A stretch of 64,000 bases of DNA from Austropuccinia psidii (Eukaryota; Basidiomycota; Pucciniomycetes; Pucciniales; Sphaerophragmiaceae), in contig JALGQZ010000007.1 of the NCBI GenBank assembly GCA_023105745.1, positions 55,905,569-55,969,568 of the forward strand. The letters are read 5' to 3'. Positions 1 to 10,121 of the stretch are shown here, in pieces. The number at the start of each line of letters is the position of its first letter. Position 1 is the stretch's first letter. The notes under the pieces were generated by a model. It was not told the origin of the DNA and searched no databases. It saw only the letters and a list, made by a program, of their open reading frames with translations. The translations under genes and the position numbers were made by a program.

Positions 1-316
1 ACAAGTTTGAGAGTCTTCTCTTGGCCAGGGTGTCCAGCTAGAGGAGAGTCATGCCGCTTTTGAAGTATATTGAGTTGAATTGTGGGGTCATTTGGGACCA
101 CCACTCGATCTTTGAAAAGGAGAAGTTTGGAAGAGGAATCAAGAGAATAATCTTGGACAGATTTACCTTTACCCAAATCTTCAAGGACACTTCTATATTG
201 AGAATCTTGCCACACTGCCTTCTGAATTGAATCAATCAAATTTGAAAATGAATCCACCTTGACTGCAAAAAACTTAGAGGCTTGAATTTCATCTTGCTTG
301 ATTATCTTCTGATAGT
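1..316 (-). pseudogene. integrase N-terminal part of element 1, frameshifted from RT-RNase H
   Basis: On the minus strand this stretch continues pol in another frame. It encodes a linker and then the start of the integrase zinc-binding domain, with a readable HDSPLAGHPG motif near positions 25-55, typical of Ty3/gypsy H2C2 integrases. It is separated from the RNase H frame by a one-base shift at a run of five C on the plus strand (344-348), just after the LPDALSRR end of RNase H. The shift fits a one-base loss in a homopolymer but could also be an assembly error. The catalytic core and chromodomain would lie to the left. Confidence 0.65.
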
Positions 317-2479
317 TCATTGGATTCTTGCTGATGAAATCCTCCCCCTCTCCGGGTAAACGTCGTCCCGACGTGACAAGGCATCTGGAAGGGTGGCCAA
401 GCGGCCGGGGCGGTAAGTGATTGAGAAATGAAATTCAGATAAAAATTCAGCCCAGCGGGCTTGACGGCGAGTGAGAATCTTGGAAGACATGAAATATTGA
501 AGAGATGAATGATCGGTGAGAACTTCAAAAGGGGAAGAAATAGAAAGAAGGAAAGCTCTCCAGCGCTTGAGAGCCCAGACTATGCCAAGGAGTTCCTTGT
601 CATGAATCTCATAATTGAGCTCAGCTGGGAGAAGCTTGCGGCTATCAAATGCAATGGGATGTTTTCCTGAGTCAGAGACCTGACTCAGTACAGCACCCAA
701 GGCATAATCTGATGCATCGGTCTCTACAATGGTGGGTAGAGAAGGATTGAAGTGAGAAAGGATTGGAGCAGTGGTGAATGCCTCTTTGAGTTGATGAAAC
801 TGTCTAAGAGCTTCCTCATTGAGGGGAAAACGGGAATCTTTCTTGAGGAAACTTGTGAGTGAACTAATTTTCTTTGAATAATTCTTGATGAAACGGCGGT
901 AAAAATTGGCAAAGCCAAGGAATGATTGAAGAGCCTTGAGGTTTCTTGGAGGTGGCCAATTGAGAATTTGCTGGACTTTTGCTTGGTCCATCTTGAGGCC
1001 TTCAGAAGAAACTACATAACCAAGATATTCCACACTTGAAACATGAAATAGGCATTTGGACGCCTTAGCAAAGAGGTTATTGGCTCTGAGTCTGGAAAGA
1101 ACAGTGGACACATGAGTGACATGTTCTTCCTCAGATTTGGAAAAGACCATAATGTCATCCAAATAAACCACAACATAAACATCAAGAAGATCATAAAAAA
1201 TATCATTGACGAGATTTTGAAAAGAAGCAGGAGCATTGGTAAGCCCAAATGGCATAACCAAGTACTCATAACTACCATATTTGGTTCTAAAACAAGTCAA
1301 ATGTTCATCACCTTCCTTGATTCTGAGCAGGTTATATGCACCACGCAAATCAATCTTGGAGAAGATAGAAGAACCATTGAAAACAGTGAGAAGCTGATTC
1401 ATAGGAGGAACAGGATACTTGTTCTTCCTAGTAACAGCATTGAGCTTGCGGTAATCAACACACAAACGGAGGCCACCATCTTTCTTTTTGACAAAAAGAA
1501 CAGGTGCTCCTGTAGAAGAGGAGCTTGGCCGGATGAAACCTTTCTCTACATTCTCTGAAATGTAGGCCCTGAGTGTATCTGACTCTTGGTTTGATAAAGA
1601 GTAGATCACCCCAACTGGAGGTAGAGACCCCTCCAGCTCGATATGATGATCACAGGCGCGGTGAGGAGGAAGTTTCTCTGCTTTCACCTTGGAAAATACA
1701 TCCAAGTATTGGTGATAAACAGAAGGAACAACCTTCATCATGGTTTCTATTTCTTCTGGCTCTTCCTCTTCATCCCACAACTCCTCCAGGGAGTCATGAT
1801 AAGATGAAGGAGGAAGGTCCATATTCCCAAAGAAGAGATGAAGTGAAGATACAGAATTATCTTCTCCAACATCTTGAATCTCTTTGAAGACTTCATCTCT
1901 AGATGATAGTAATGACTGATGGGAATTAAGGGAAGGAATATGGACAGAAGACGGAAATGATGGTGTTCTAGAATCACCAACCAGAGCTGCACATGATTTG
2001 GCAGAAGAAAAGTCATTACTGAAAGAAATTGAAGGATCATTATAGTCCTTATGATCAGAATTAAAGGTGATCAATCCTTGCCTCCAATCAATAAACGGAT
2101 TAAAATGATTAAGAAAGTCAAAGCCCAATATGAGGTCTTCTCCCTTGGGAGTATCAATGACTAAAAAGTCCCATTCAAAGCTTGGGAAGGAAGGGAGCTC
2201 AACCATATATTTAGTATGGTGAGTCACAAATAAAGAAGGAGACTCAGAGGAGTCAAGAATAATGAGGGGAATCTTCTCCGGGAGTTCTGACATGGTCAAA
2301 GAATACTTGTGAACAAACTGCTTTGCAATAAATGAGTTGGTAGCACCAGAATCAATGAGAATACTGTAAAACAAATCAGAGAGAGAAGAAAAAACAAAAA
2401 ATTTAAGAGAATTTTTGACACCAGTATTCAGAATGCACAATTGTGCTCTGGATGGAAAACTGTGAAGACCATTGAACAC
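317..2479 (-). CDS. pol: pol: aspartic protease, reverse transcriptase and RNase H of element 1
   Basis: 720 codons open. An aspartic protease motif LIDSGATNSF lies at about residues 41-50 (catalytic D43). A long acidic linker follows. The reverse transcriptase then shows the LCVDYRKLN and MPFGLTNAPASFQ motifs and a catalytic YLDD box at about 439-442. RNase H begins near TDASDYALG (about 587) and ends with LPDALSRR. Together these make replication enzymes that copy the element RNA into DNA in cytoplasmic particles. The frame lies just downstream of gag and is shifted relative to it, so expression would need frameshifting or reinitiation. It ends at a probable one-base deletion before integrase. 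Domain order and motifs are diagnostic of Ty3/gypsy. Confidence 0.9.
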   Translation of the reverse strand: MFNGLHSFPSRAQLCILNTGVKNSLKFFVFSSLSDLFYSILIDSGATNSFIAKQFVHKYSLTMSELPEKIPLIILDSSESPSLFVTHHTKYMVELPSFPSFEWDFLVIDTPKGEDLILGFDFLNHFNPFIDWRQGLITFNSDHKDYNDPSISFSNDFSSAKSCAALVGDSRTPSFPSSVHIPSLNSHQSLLSSRDEVFKEIQDVGEDNSVSSLHLFFGNMDLPPSSYHDSLEELWDEEEEPEEIETMMKVVPSVYHQYLDVFSKVKAEKLPPHRACDHHIELEGSLPPVGVIYSLSNQESDTLRAYISENVEKGFIRPSSSSTGAPVLFVKKKDGGLRLCVDYRKLNAVTRKNKYPVPPMNQLLTVFNGSSIFSKIDLRGAYNLLRIKEGDEHLTCFRTKYGSYEYLVMPFGLTNAPASFQNLVNDIFYDLLDVYVVVYLDDIMVFSKSEEEHVTHVSTVLSRLRANNLFAKASKCLFHVSSVEYLGYVVSSEGLKMDQAKVQQILNWPPPRNLKALQSFLGFANFYRRFIKNYSKKISSLTSFLKKDSRFPLNEEALRQFHQLKEAFTTAPILSHFNPSLPTIVETDASDYALGAVLSQVSDSGKHPIAFDSRKLLPAELNYEIHDKELLGIVWALKRWRAFLLSISSPFEVLTDHSSLQYFMSSKILTRRQARWAEFLSEFHFSITYRPGRLATLPDALSRRDDVYPERGRISSARIQ

Positions 2480-2493
2480 AACATGATCTTCAC

Positions 2494-3831
2494 TCAGGCT
2501 TTTCCCTGGCTGGGAAATTTGCCTGACGGTTGGGTAAGCTTGTTTTGAGGCCTTTTGAAACAGGACTCAAGACTATGCTTCCCACCACAATAGGTACAAA
2601 GACCCTCTTTGATTCTTCTTTCTTTTTCAGAGTTCATGAGCTTGAAATCTTTATTCAACAAAGAAGAATGGGGCTTGTCCCTCTTCTGAAAATTCTTCTT
2701 CTTCTTTTGACTTGAGCTTGAAGAATTTTGAGGATGAGAAGAACTTGACTTTGAGGCTTCTGGCTTCTTCTCTTGATGATGACCCTTTTCATTTTGCCTC
2801 TCATGGTACCTGGTATCAAGTTCCAGGGTGACGTCCATTAAGTCTTGAAGAGAGTCAATTCTTGAAGGATGGGAGGCCATTTGATCCAAAATCCTGGATG
2901 GCAATCCCTTCCTGAAATGATGGATGAGAGCTCTTTCACCCCAATCCCCGATTCTTGAGACTAAGCTTCTGAAATCAGCAATGTATAAGGATACATGCCC
3001 ACCTTCTTTCATTCTTAAAGAATCCAACTCAGCTTCTGCTTTTCTGACTTCATTCGGGTCACCAAATAAAGTGAAGAGTTGAGATTCAAATAAACGCCAA
3101 GAATTGAGAAGGTAATTTGAATCTTGATTGGTGAGATTGGAAAGATAAGGCTCAATCCATTTTGCAGCCCTGCCAATGAGAAATGAAGTGGCATAAAGGA
3201 CCTTCTTTCTGTCTTGAGCGAAGTTTGCCGGATCATTGTGAAAAATCAATTGACAAGACTGAATGAAGCTTCTAACTTTGAAGGGCTGAGTCCCATCAAA
3301 GCATTCCGGTGCCTTCATAGATGGAGTCTTGAAGGCTGGTGGTCTTGATGCTTCAGAGGATGAAGCTGCTTGAAGGTTGGCCATAATCTGAGTCATTTGC
3401 TGCATGATGGCCAATAGGGATGGTTCAGACTGATGAGAGACAGGCTGATTAGACTGGGCTAGAGTTGGTCCTCCAGTACCTTGGGATGCCTCCACCGGAG
3501 CAGGGACACCTTCAGTACCATCAGACTCTTCCTCTTCCACAGAATTCTCCTCCTCCTCTTCACCATCTTCACCTGGACCTTTGAAAATAGTCCTTGAAGT
3601 TCCTGGAAATCCGCCAACTACTCCTGAGAATGAACATGATCTTCTTGGCCCTCTTCCTTCCTTCCTGGATGGTGCTGCTCCTTCCATGCGGGGTCCTCTA
3701 TCTAATTGGGCCCTCAGTTGAGGAACTGCTGGGGTGCCATCTAGAGGAGCTCTTGGAGTTGGAGTGAGAACAGCTTGAGCTCTGGCCTGAGATCTTGTCT
3801 GTCTTGCCGGAGGTGAGTGTTGAACCGGCAT
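2494..3831 (-). CDS. gag: gag capsid polyprotein of element 1
   Basis: 445 residues from the MPVQHSPPARQTRSQ start. The open frame reaches 23 codons further upstream, but this Met begins the segment I recall from related rust elements. The N-terminus is Arg/Pro-rich, followed by a Glu/Asp-rich stretch (about residues 95-120). A retrotransposon gag domain lies at about 175-345 (FDGTQPFKVRSFIQSCQLIF, ATSFLIGRAAKWIEPYL, RKGLPSRILDQ). A Ser/Lys-rich region follows, then one CCHC-like knuckle near the end (C-TYC-GGKH-SLESC), which would bind RNA. It forms the particle that packages element RNA. The frame is intact. Its last codon lies 15 bases before the first Met of the pol frame. Confidence 0.9.
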   Translation of the reverse strand: MPVQHSPPARQTRSQARAQAVLTPTPRAPLDGTPAVPQLRAQLDRGPRMEGAAPSRKEGRGPRRSCSFSGVVGGFPGTSRTIFKGPGEDGEEEEENSVEEEESDGTEGVPAPVEASQGTGGPTLAQSNQPVSHQSEPSLLAIMQQMTQIMANLQAASSSEASRPPAFKTPSMKAPECFDGTQPFKVRSFIQSCQLIFHNDPANFAQDRKKVLYATSFLIGRAAKWIEPYLSNLTNQDSNYLLNSWRLFESQLFTLFGDPNEVRKAEAELDSLRMKEGGHVSLYIADFRSLVSRIGDWGERALIHHFRKGLPSRILDQMASHPSRIDSLQDLMDVTLELDTRYHERQNEKGHHQEKKPEASKSSSSHPQNSSSSSQKKKKNFQKRDKPHSSLLNKDFKLMNSEKERRIKEGLCTYCGGKHSLESCFKRPQNKLTQPSGKFPSQGKA

Positions 3832-4603
3832 GATATCAGGAATAAAATAAAATAAATGAATTGAAAACCAAAATTTGCTTGAAGTGAAAAGAGTCAACAA
3901 TCAAATCTTGAGGAAAATCAATGAATAAAAGTGAAAATCTTCAAGTACGTCAATAAATCAAAATCAAATGAAGTCTTGAAGTCAAATCAAATCAATGTCT
4001 TGAAGTAAATCAATGAATCAAAGTCAAATGAGATCTTCAAGTCAATAAATCAATCAATCAAATCAATCAAAATCAAAAATCTTGCAAAAATCAATCAATC
4101 AAATAAAATCTTGAAGAAAAGTCAATTTATGTCAAAATTCTTGATGTGAAAAAATCAGCAAAATCAATGAGATCTTCAGGTCAATCAATTTTCTTGAGGT
4201 CAATATCAAATATGTCAAATCAATCAATCAATCAAAATCAAGTGAATTATTCTTTAAAAACCAAAATTCTTGAAGAATGAATCAATTATGAATCTTGATG
4301 TGAATAACGTGTCTGAATATCTTGATGAAAAATTTGAAAATCAAAGAAAATAAAGATGACGCCTGAATTATGAATGAAATGAAAATTGATGATTTGAAAA
4401 AGATTTTAAAAAGAATAACAAAAATAAAAAATGGGTCAGCTTTCAATTTTCAAAATGAAGAATGAATGAAGAAAATTGAGAGGTGACGATGAATCATTAA
4501 GTTCATAAGCGTAAAAGAATCATAATTTCGATGAAATGAGTGAATGAAATTATAAAGAAAGAATGAACAGAATGAAAAAGAAATTATGAGTTAATTAATA
4601 TAA
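3832..4603 (-). other. leader between 5' LTR and gag of element 1
   Basis: No gene is visible. The stretch is low-complexity, with dozens of short AATCAATCAAA and TCTTGAAG-type repeats and an A-rich right half. No clear tRNA-type primer site starting with TGG is visible next to the proposed LTR edge at 4604, which leaves the priming mode or the exact LTR edge uncertain. Confidence 0.5.
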
Positions 4604-6209
4604 TGTCACAGGGGCTCTTGGACAGAAATACAAGAGTGGCCTGGCACTCAGCAATCAGGGAACTCACTTGGAAGACTCCAAAAGGATAAAGAATAAAAGT
4701 AATAAGAATGAATTCCTCTAAAAGATATGCAGGTACAAGATGAGATGCAAAAGAGGAAAGGGAAGCCAAATGGCCAAAGAGCCAACCAAGTAAGTCCTTA
4801 ATCACTGTTTCAACCTGCCAAAAATGAATAATGGAATTAGTAAGGATATGACCACCAAATATCCATTGACAGGCGAAGAAAGAGAAAAGAGAAAGGTGCT
4901 AAATGACTGACTTAATAATATCAGTATTTGCTTAACTAAAGTGAAAAGAAAATAGAGATAAAATAAAATCAAAATATATTAATTAACTGGGGAAAACCCC
5001 CCAGGGTGGAAAGGGTAGCCGGTATATGTGAAAAGTTGGGAGCTTGAGTTCTTCAGGCTGAAAACTGATCTGTATTGATCCTTGAGGCTGTATTGATTCT
5101 TTTGGGAATTGATACAGCTGGCTAATATTGAAATTGAATTGGGTTGAATGAATTTCCCATGATTGAAAATGAAATACAGGTCTTGATGGATCCAGACTGT
5201 ATTGAAATGAATATGGTTGCCAAGATGGATTGAGTGGAGCTTTGACACTTGACAACTTCCTTTTGGCATTGCCTCTTGAATACACTTGAGAATGAATTGA
5301 AAGTATTCCCTTGGAATGAATACTTGGAGTGAGAATAACCAATGACTGCTTGATGGCGTCATTGGTCTTTGACGCTGAAACACTTGCTCTTGAGCCTTGA
5401 TGATTCCTCTGAATGATTGGGTGCCTTGATGACGTGATGAGATGTTGGAATGTTGAAATGAACATTTGATATTGCCACCATTGAATTGCTGTTGAAAAAT
5501 GATGCACAATGATATATAACATCATTTATGGCATATTGGTTGATTGGCAAGAAGATTACGTCCAAAGGTCTTGAGATGGAAAGGCAGAGGGAAAAGGATG
5601 GATGTAATGGCTTCAGAGCTTGGAATGGTGTTTCTGGGCCTTTTGGGGTTTTTGGCCACTTTTGGGTTCTGAGCCAAAAACTGGCCCAAAAGGCGGGAAA
5701 GTGTCTTTTGGACACTTTGCGTCAAAGTGCGCAAAAATGCGCAAAATGCGCAAAAGTGCGCAAATGCGCAAAGTGCGCAAAAATGCGCAAATATGCGCAA
5801 ATGCGCAAATGCGCAAAAGTGCGCAAAATGCGCAAAAGTGCGCAAAATGCGCAAAAAGTGCGCAAAATGCGCAAAAATGCGCAAATGCGCAAAAATGCGC
5901 AAAATGCGCAAAAATGCGCAAATGCGCATTATGAGCCCAAATGGCCAAAAACAGCCATTTGGGCCATTTCCCCTGGTTTTGAGGGAAATGACCAGAAATA
6001 CCCATTTGGCCATAAATTGCCGCTATGGGTGCTGGATTGAGGTGAAGGGCCATGAAGGCCCCAAAACACAAATGGCCATAAATGGTCCATGAGATGATGA
6101 CGTGGCCATATTGGCCACTGGTGATGGATATGGCCAATTGGCCATAAAAGGGCTGTGGCTTGGTATGCCATATGGGGATCCAAGGGAGTGAATTGCCATG
6201 GTTGTGACA
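4604..6209 (-). repeat. 5' LTR of element 1 (about 1.6 kb)
   Basis: Edges are proposed from matching terminal inverted motifs TGTCACA (4604-4610) and TGTGACA (6203-6209). The right edge coincides with the point where homology to the older LTR resumes. The partner LTR is outside the window, so the edges cannot be confirmed by comparison. The LTR holds the TGCGCA array (5735-5930) and, right of it, about ten TGGCCA-type palindromes (5940-6150). Open frames of 160-180 codons in it follow the low-complexity composition and are not credible genes. Confidence 0.6.
5735..5930. repeat. TGCGCA-A(n) microsatellite, about 22 units
   Basis: About 22 copies of the palindromic hexamer TGCGCA, separated by 2-4 bases, mostly A with an occasional G or T, so the period is 8-11 bp. 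Each unit contributes two CpG sites, making this the most CpG-dense stretch of an otherwise AT-rich, CpG-poor window. It lies inside the element 1 LTR. It is not a CRISPR array: the units are far too short and there are no spacers. Confidence 0.9.
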
Positions 6210-7039
6210 GATGCTTTAATTCACTTTTGGGGTGGTTCAGGGGTAAAAATGATTGTAAAAGTTACAAACAATGATTATAATGATTTTTCACGTGATCAAA
6301 AGGTTTAAAATTATTTAAAAAACGTGGTTGGAATCTTTTATTGATTGGTTCAACAATGTTTAAACTAATTATAAAAGGAAACGTTTCTAACATGAAGGGA
6401 AAAGTGGGGGAAAGAAGACATTCTTTTATAGCCATCAATTTTCTTACTCCAAAAGTAAAATTTACTCTTGTCAGTCGTGAAAAACAGTCTGACAACAGAA
6501 AAGCCAATTATGGCATCATTGAACCCTGATTTAGACCAAAAAGGGCTGGTTTAAGCCATTTTAGACCCTTAAATCAGCCATTACTATAGCAATACCTGGT
6601 CTAGAGCCTTCAAAACACGTCAGAATGTATGTAAGCGATGTAGAAACCAGTTGAAACTGTGCTTAATATGATTGTTTTATCTTAAGGGTAGCTTTACCCT
6701 CTTGGAAACAGCTAAAACTACCCCAGTTGGTATTGAAACCTCACCATCAATTGAGTCCACAGACCCTGTAACTCAATTCCATGCCAAAATTGATGAATGT
6801 TTGCGTGAATTTTGACATCCCACGCCTGTCAGAAAGGATTTTGGGGGTCTAGCTCCCCTTTAGAGCTGGAGTTCCTTTTCCCCCCCAAATTTAATCTTTC
6901 CAATTTATTTTTCCTTTAATTCCTCATCATGTATTATACTTATAATTTACATATGTAATTCAATTGAATTGTACAGTACTATACAGTAATAATTGATACC
7001 TCATATGTAAATCTTAGTTCACTTATGTAATACACGCGC
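6210..7039 (-). repeat. left part of an old LTR, split by element 2
   Basis: Aligns through most of its length with the interior of the element 2 LTRs (from about 7446 in the left LTR and 15690 in the right). It shares the GGGGTGGTTCAGGGG and GTAATACACGCGC segments. It is cut on the left by element 1 and on the right by element 2 immediately after CGCGC (7035-7039). Its continuation is at 17134-17716. A small plus-strand open frame (6341-6529) recurs in all three LTR copies but only because the LTRs are copies. Confidence 0.85.
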
Positions 7040-8868
7040 TGTAAGGTGTGGAAATGAAACTTTGATTAAAAATCAAGTACTTTTCCTGTCCTCAAAATTT
7101 GTATAAGGTAAAAATCAATTAAAAATAGTATCAAATATTATTTTTAAGAGAAAACACGCCAATTTTATTTCTTATAACTTTATTATTATAAAAAAATAAT
7201 ATTATAAAAATATATTGTTTTACCAACAATAAAAATTTATCCAAAAATACTCTACAAGAGATATTTTAAGGCTACAAAAGAAATTTCTTCAAGAGCAATT
7301 TCAATTGGAATTAATTGAGCAAAGAGCTGCAAGCAATTAATTAAAGAACAAAGTCTTTAAAACAAATATTAAAGAGAAAACACGCCCAAAAGTGACCAGA
7401 GTGAATTTGGAAACAAAGTGACAAAGTTTACAGTGATGAAAGATGCTTTAACTCACTTTTGGGGTGGTTCAGGGGTAAAAATGATTATAAAAGTTAGAAA
7501 CAATGATTATAATGATTTTCTCACGTGGTTAAAAGGATTGAAATGATTTAAAAATGGTGGAAAGAATCACTTATTGATTGGTTTAACAATGTTTAAACTA
7601 ATTATAAAAGGAAAAGTTTCTAACATGAAGAGAAAAGTGGCGCAAAGAAGACATTCTTTTATAGCCATCAATTCTCTTACTCCAAATGTAAAGTTTACTC
7701 TTGTCAGTCGTGAAGAACAGTATGACAACAGAAAAGCTAATTATGGCATCATTGAAACCTGGTTTAGACCAAAAAGGGCTGGTTTAAGCCATTTTTAGCT
7801 ATTTTAGACCCTTAAATCAGCCATTACTATAGCAATACCAGGCCTAGAGCCTTCAAAACACGTCAGGATGTCTGTCAGAGGCGTAGAAACTAGTTAAAAC
7901 TGCTTTGACCATGATTTTTTTATCTTAAGGGTAGTTTTACCCTCTTGGCAACAGCTAAAACTACCCCAGTTCTTATCAAAACCTCATCATCAATTGAGTC
8001 CACAGACCCTGTAACTCAATTCCAGGCCAAAAGTGATGAACTTTTGCGTGAATTTTGACATCCCACACCTGTCAGCAAGGATTTTGGTGGTCTAGCTCCT
8101 CCTTAGAGCTGGAGTTCCTTTCCCCCCCCAAATTTAATCTTTCAAATTTATTTTTTCTTTAATTCCTCATCATGTATTATACTTATAATTTACATATGTA
8201 ATTCAATTGAATTGTACATTACAATACAGTAATAACTGACACCTCATATGTAAATCAAAGTTCACTTATGTAATACACGCGCACATTTTGACCTTTCAAT
8301 TGAATTCAATTGAAAATACTTCAATTCCTTATAGCTTCTAAACTAAACACAACACCTCAATTTTAACACAAAAATTGATGGTTAACACCACATGTGGTAT
8401 GAATTAAATTAAAGTTTTGAGGACTTTTAACTTTTGTATTGAAAATACTAAAAACTTAATTGAAGCTTATTTTGAGTTGAGTTACAAGAATTTCACTCAG
8501 AGGTGACCCCACCTGATTTTTTATGAGGAATCCAATGGTGAAATAATTTTTATATGTTTATTTATTGGATGAAAATTTATAATAATTTTTATTTAACCTT
8601 TTCCCAAATTTACTTATTTTTTCACAATTTTGTTAAAATTTCGTTTGTACTTAATTTTTTTCAAGTATAAATGTAATTTTACACTTACAAAATTTAATGT
8701 ATTTTTATTTTTAAATTGTAATTGATTTTTTTTATTTTGAATATAATTCTTTATTTTATATTTTGATTTTTATTTTAATAATATAAATAAATTTATTTTA
8801 TTTATATTAATATGTTATTTTTGTATTTGTGGTCTTTTGGGTATATGAAATTACCTCTAAGGCTCACA
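7040..8868 (-). repeat. 3' LTR of element 2
   Basis: 1829 bp, starting TGTAAGGTGTGG and ending CTCTAAGGCTCACA; it pairs with 15289-17128. The half nearer 8868 is extremely T/A-rich. It shares with the older LTR the GTAATACACGCGC site, which was the insertion target of this very element. Confidence 0.92.
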
Positions 8869-8887
8869 TTCCCTCCCCCTAAAAAAG
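8869..8887 (-). promoter_or_regulatory. polypurine tract of element 2
   Basis: On the minus strand the run CTTTTTTAGGGGGAGGGAA abuts the start of the 3' LTR, the expected place and composition for the plus-strand DNA primer. Confidence 0.75.
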
Positions 8888-8891
8888 AATG

Positions 8892-9257
8892 TTACTTTGT
8901 AATATTGGTATTTTTAGTTTGTCTGAATCTCCTGAGGAGTTTGGTAGCTTCTGGTATATCTTTTTCTTCTAACCATTCATCTTCACAAGTTGGGTCACTG
9001 TACCTAACAAGGTATTCCCTTACTTTCTTGGTTCTTAATTTCCTTTCTTTGAGAACTTTGGTAATTTTCTTAGTACTAGATGTCTCAATAGGAGGTATAA
9101 CTTGGGGAATCTTATTCCTCAAGGGAAATTTCTCAGAATCACTAGATTTATATGGCTTTATCAAGCTCACTGGAAATGTAGGATGCTTATTGCTAAGTTC
9201 TTCAGATAACTCTACTTCAACACCATTTTCTCCATGGAGGGCCTTAATCACAAAAGG
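8892..9257 (-). pseudogene. integrase tail and chromodomain of element 2
   Basis: 119 open codons ending LRRFRQTKNTNITK, preceded by the in-frame stop that separates them from integrase (AFA-type context at 9254-9258). The segment KVLKERKLRTKKVREYLVRYSD...DEWLEEKDIPEATKLLRRF is a chromodomain (aromatic Y/W residues kept). Such domains are known in Ty3/gypsy chromoviruses to steer integration to marked chromatin. HPTFPVSLIKPY before it is the conserved integrase C-terminal strand. Confidence 0.85.
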
Positions 9258-10121
9258 TCATGCAAAGGAGTCTTTCAACGTTTTACATCCTTTGATGTTA
9301 TTGAAGTTAGTGGTGGATACAAGAACTAGGTCACCCACTTTGAAATCTGGAGTTGCATGTGATTTATCCCATTTGTCTTTAGCATATGCAAAAGAGTCAT
9401 CCATGCACCTTACTGCATGCTTTCTAGCTTTGTCTAGCATTCCTTTGAAGTTAGCAGCTGTGGGATGTATTTCAATTAAGTCTTTCCTCAAAGAATCTTG
9501 GGGTAACTTGGGGTTCCATCCTTTTTCTAGAATAGCAGGAGTCTGATTGGTACTGGCATGGATTGATGTTTTATATGCTAATTGCAGTGCTGGCAACAGA
9601 GTACACCAATAATGGGTAAATCCATCACAATCTTTGAATTCAAGGCCATATGCACAAAATCTTCTCACCATGTCCTCTAAGGTTTGGATCATCCTTTCGG
9701 CCAGGCCATCAGTTTGTGGGTGGTAGGCTGTAGAGAAAGGCAGTTTAGTGCCAAATAATTGGTGAAGATTTGTCCATAGTGCTGAAGTCAATTTGGGATC
9801 CCTATCACTAATGATATTTGTAAATATCCCAGTCCATGACACTACTCTATTCCATATAAGAAGAGCTGTATCCATGGCTGTATCATCTTTATGACATGGT
9901 AAAAAGATTGGAGTTTTACTGAATCTGTCCACAAATACTAGGCAAGCATTATAGCTTCTGTCACCTCCTGGTGGTAGGCCAGTTACCCAATCCATATGGA
10001 AAATTTCACAAGGTCTGTTTGGTTCTTGGATTTTTATCATATTCCCAAGTCTCTTGCCAGTGGATTTATTTGCCTTTTGGCATCTGTCACAGGTTTTGCA
10101 ATACTCTGCAACATCTTTCTG
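9258..10121 (-). pseudogene. integrase catalytic core of element 2
   Basis: The open frame 9258-10040 plus a short upstream part encode the DDE core. Visible catalytic acids are D in FHMDWVTGLPPGG, D in [11 protein letters not shown] and E in [17 protein letters not shown], so all three are kept. The core is fenced by a stop at about 10120 (a tryptophan codon of WWPMW changed to a stop) and another at about 9255. It would join the cDNA to chromosomal DNA if translated whole. Confidence 0.88.

Larger units (their letters stand above)
1..6209 (-). mobile_element. Ty3/gypsy element 1, left end outside window
   Basis: Minus-strand LTR retrotransposon. Read from the right: 5' LTR (4604-6209), leader (3832-4603), gag (2494-3831), then protease-RT-RNase H (317-2479) and the first part of integrase (1-316). 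The 3' LTR and the rest of integrase lie left of position 1. It is inserted in an older LTR of the element 2 family: the sequence resumes at 6210 exactly where the related LTRs at 7040 and 15289 read GATGCTTTAA. The expected 5-bp duplication GATGC can be tested only outside this window. Gag and most of pol remain open, so this copy is younger than most neighbours. Confidence 0.8.

Noticed and set aside
1112..1558. 148-codon plus-strand frame inside RT
   Set aside because: Antisense shadow of the conserved RT domain on the minus strand.
4979..5525. Two overlapping open frames of about 180 codons on the minus strand in the element 1 LTR
   Set aside because: They overlap each other in different frames and follow TTGA-rich low complexity; no family likeness.
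5735..5930. CRISPR-like array
   Set aside because: Units of 8-11 bp without spacers, in a eukaryotic LTR.
5528..6040. Open frames through the TGCGCA array giving Lys/Cys/Ala-rich and Phe/His/Ala-rich proteins on both strands
   Set aside because: They exist in several frames at once because the repeat has no stop in any of them; no start context or domain.
6341..6529. Small plus-strand protein MIG(S/L)TMFKLIIKG..., repeated at 7574 and 15823
   Set aside because: Recurs only because it lies in three copies of one LTR; lengths differ and substitutions are not synonymous-biased as far as I can see; antisense to the element.
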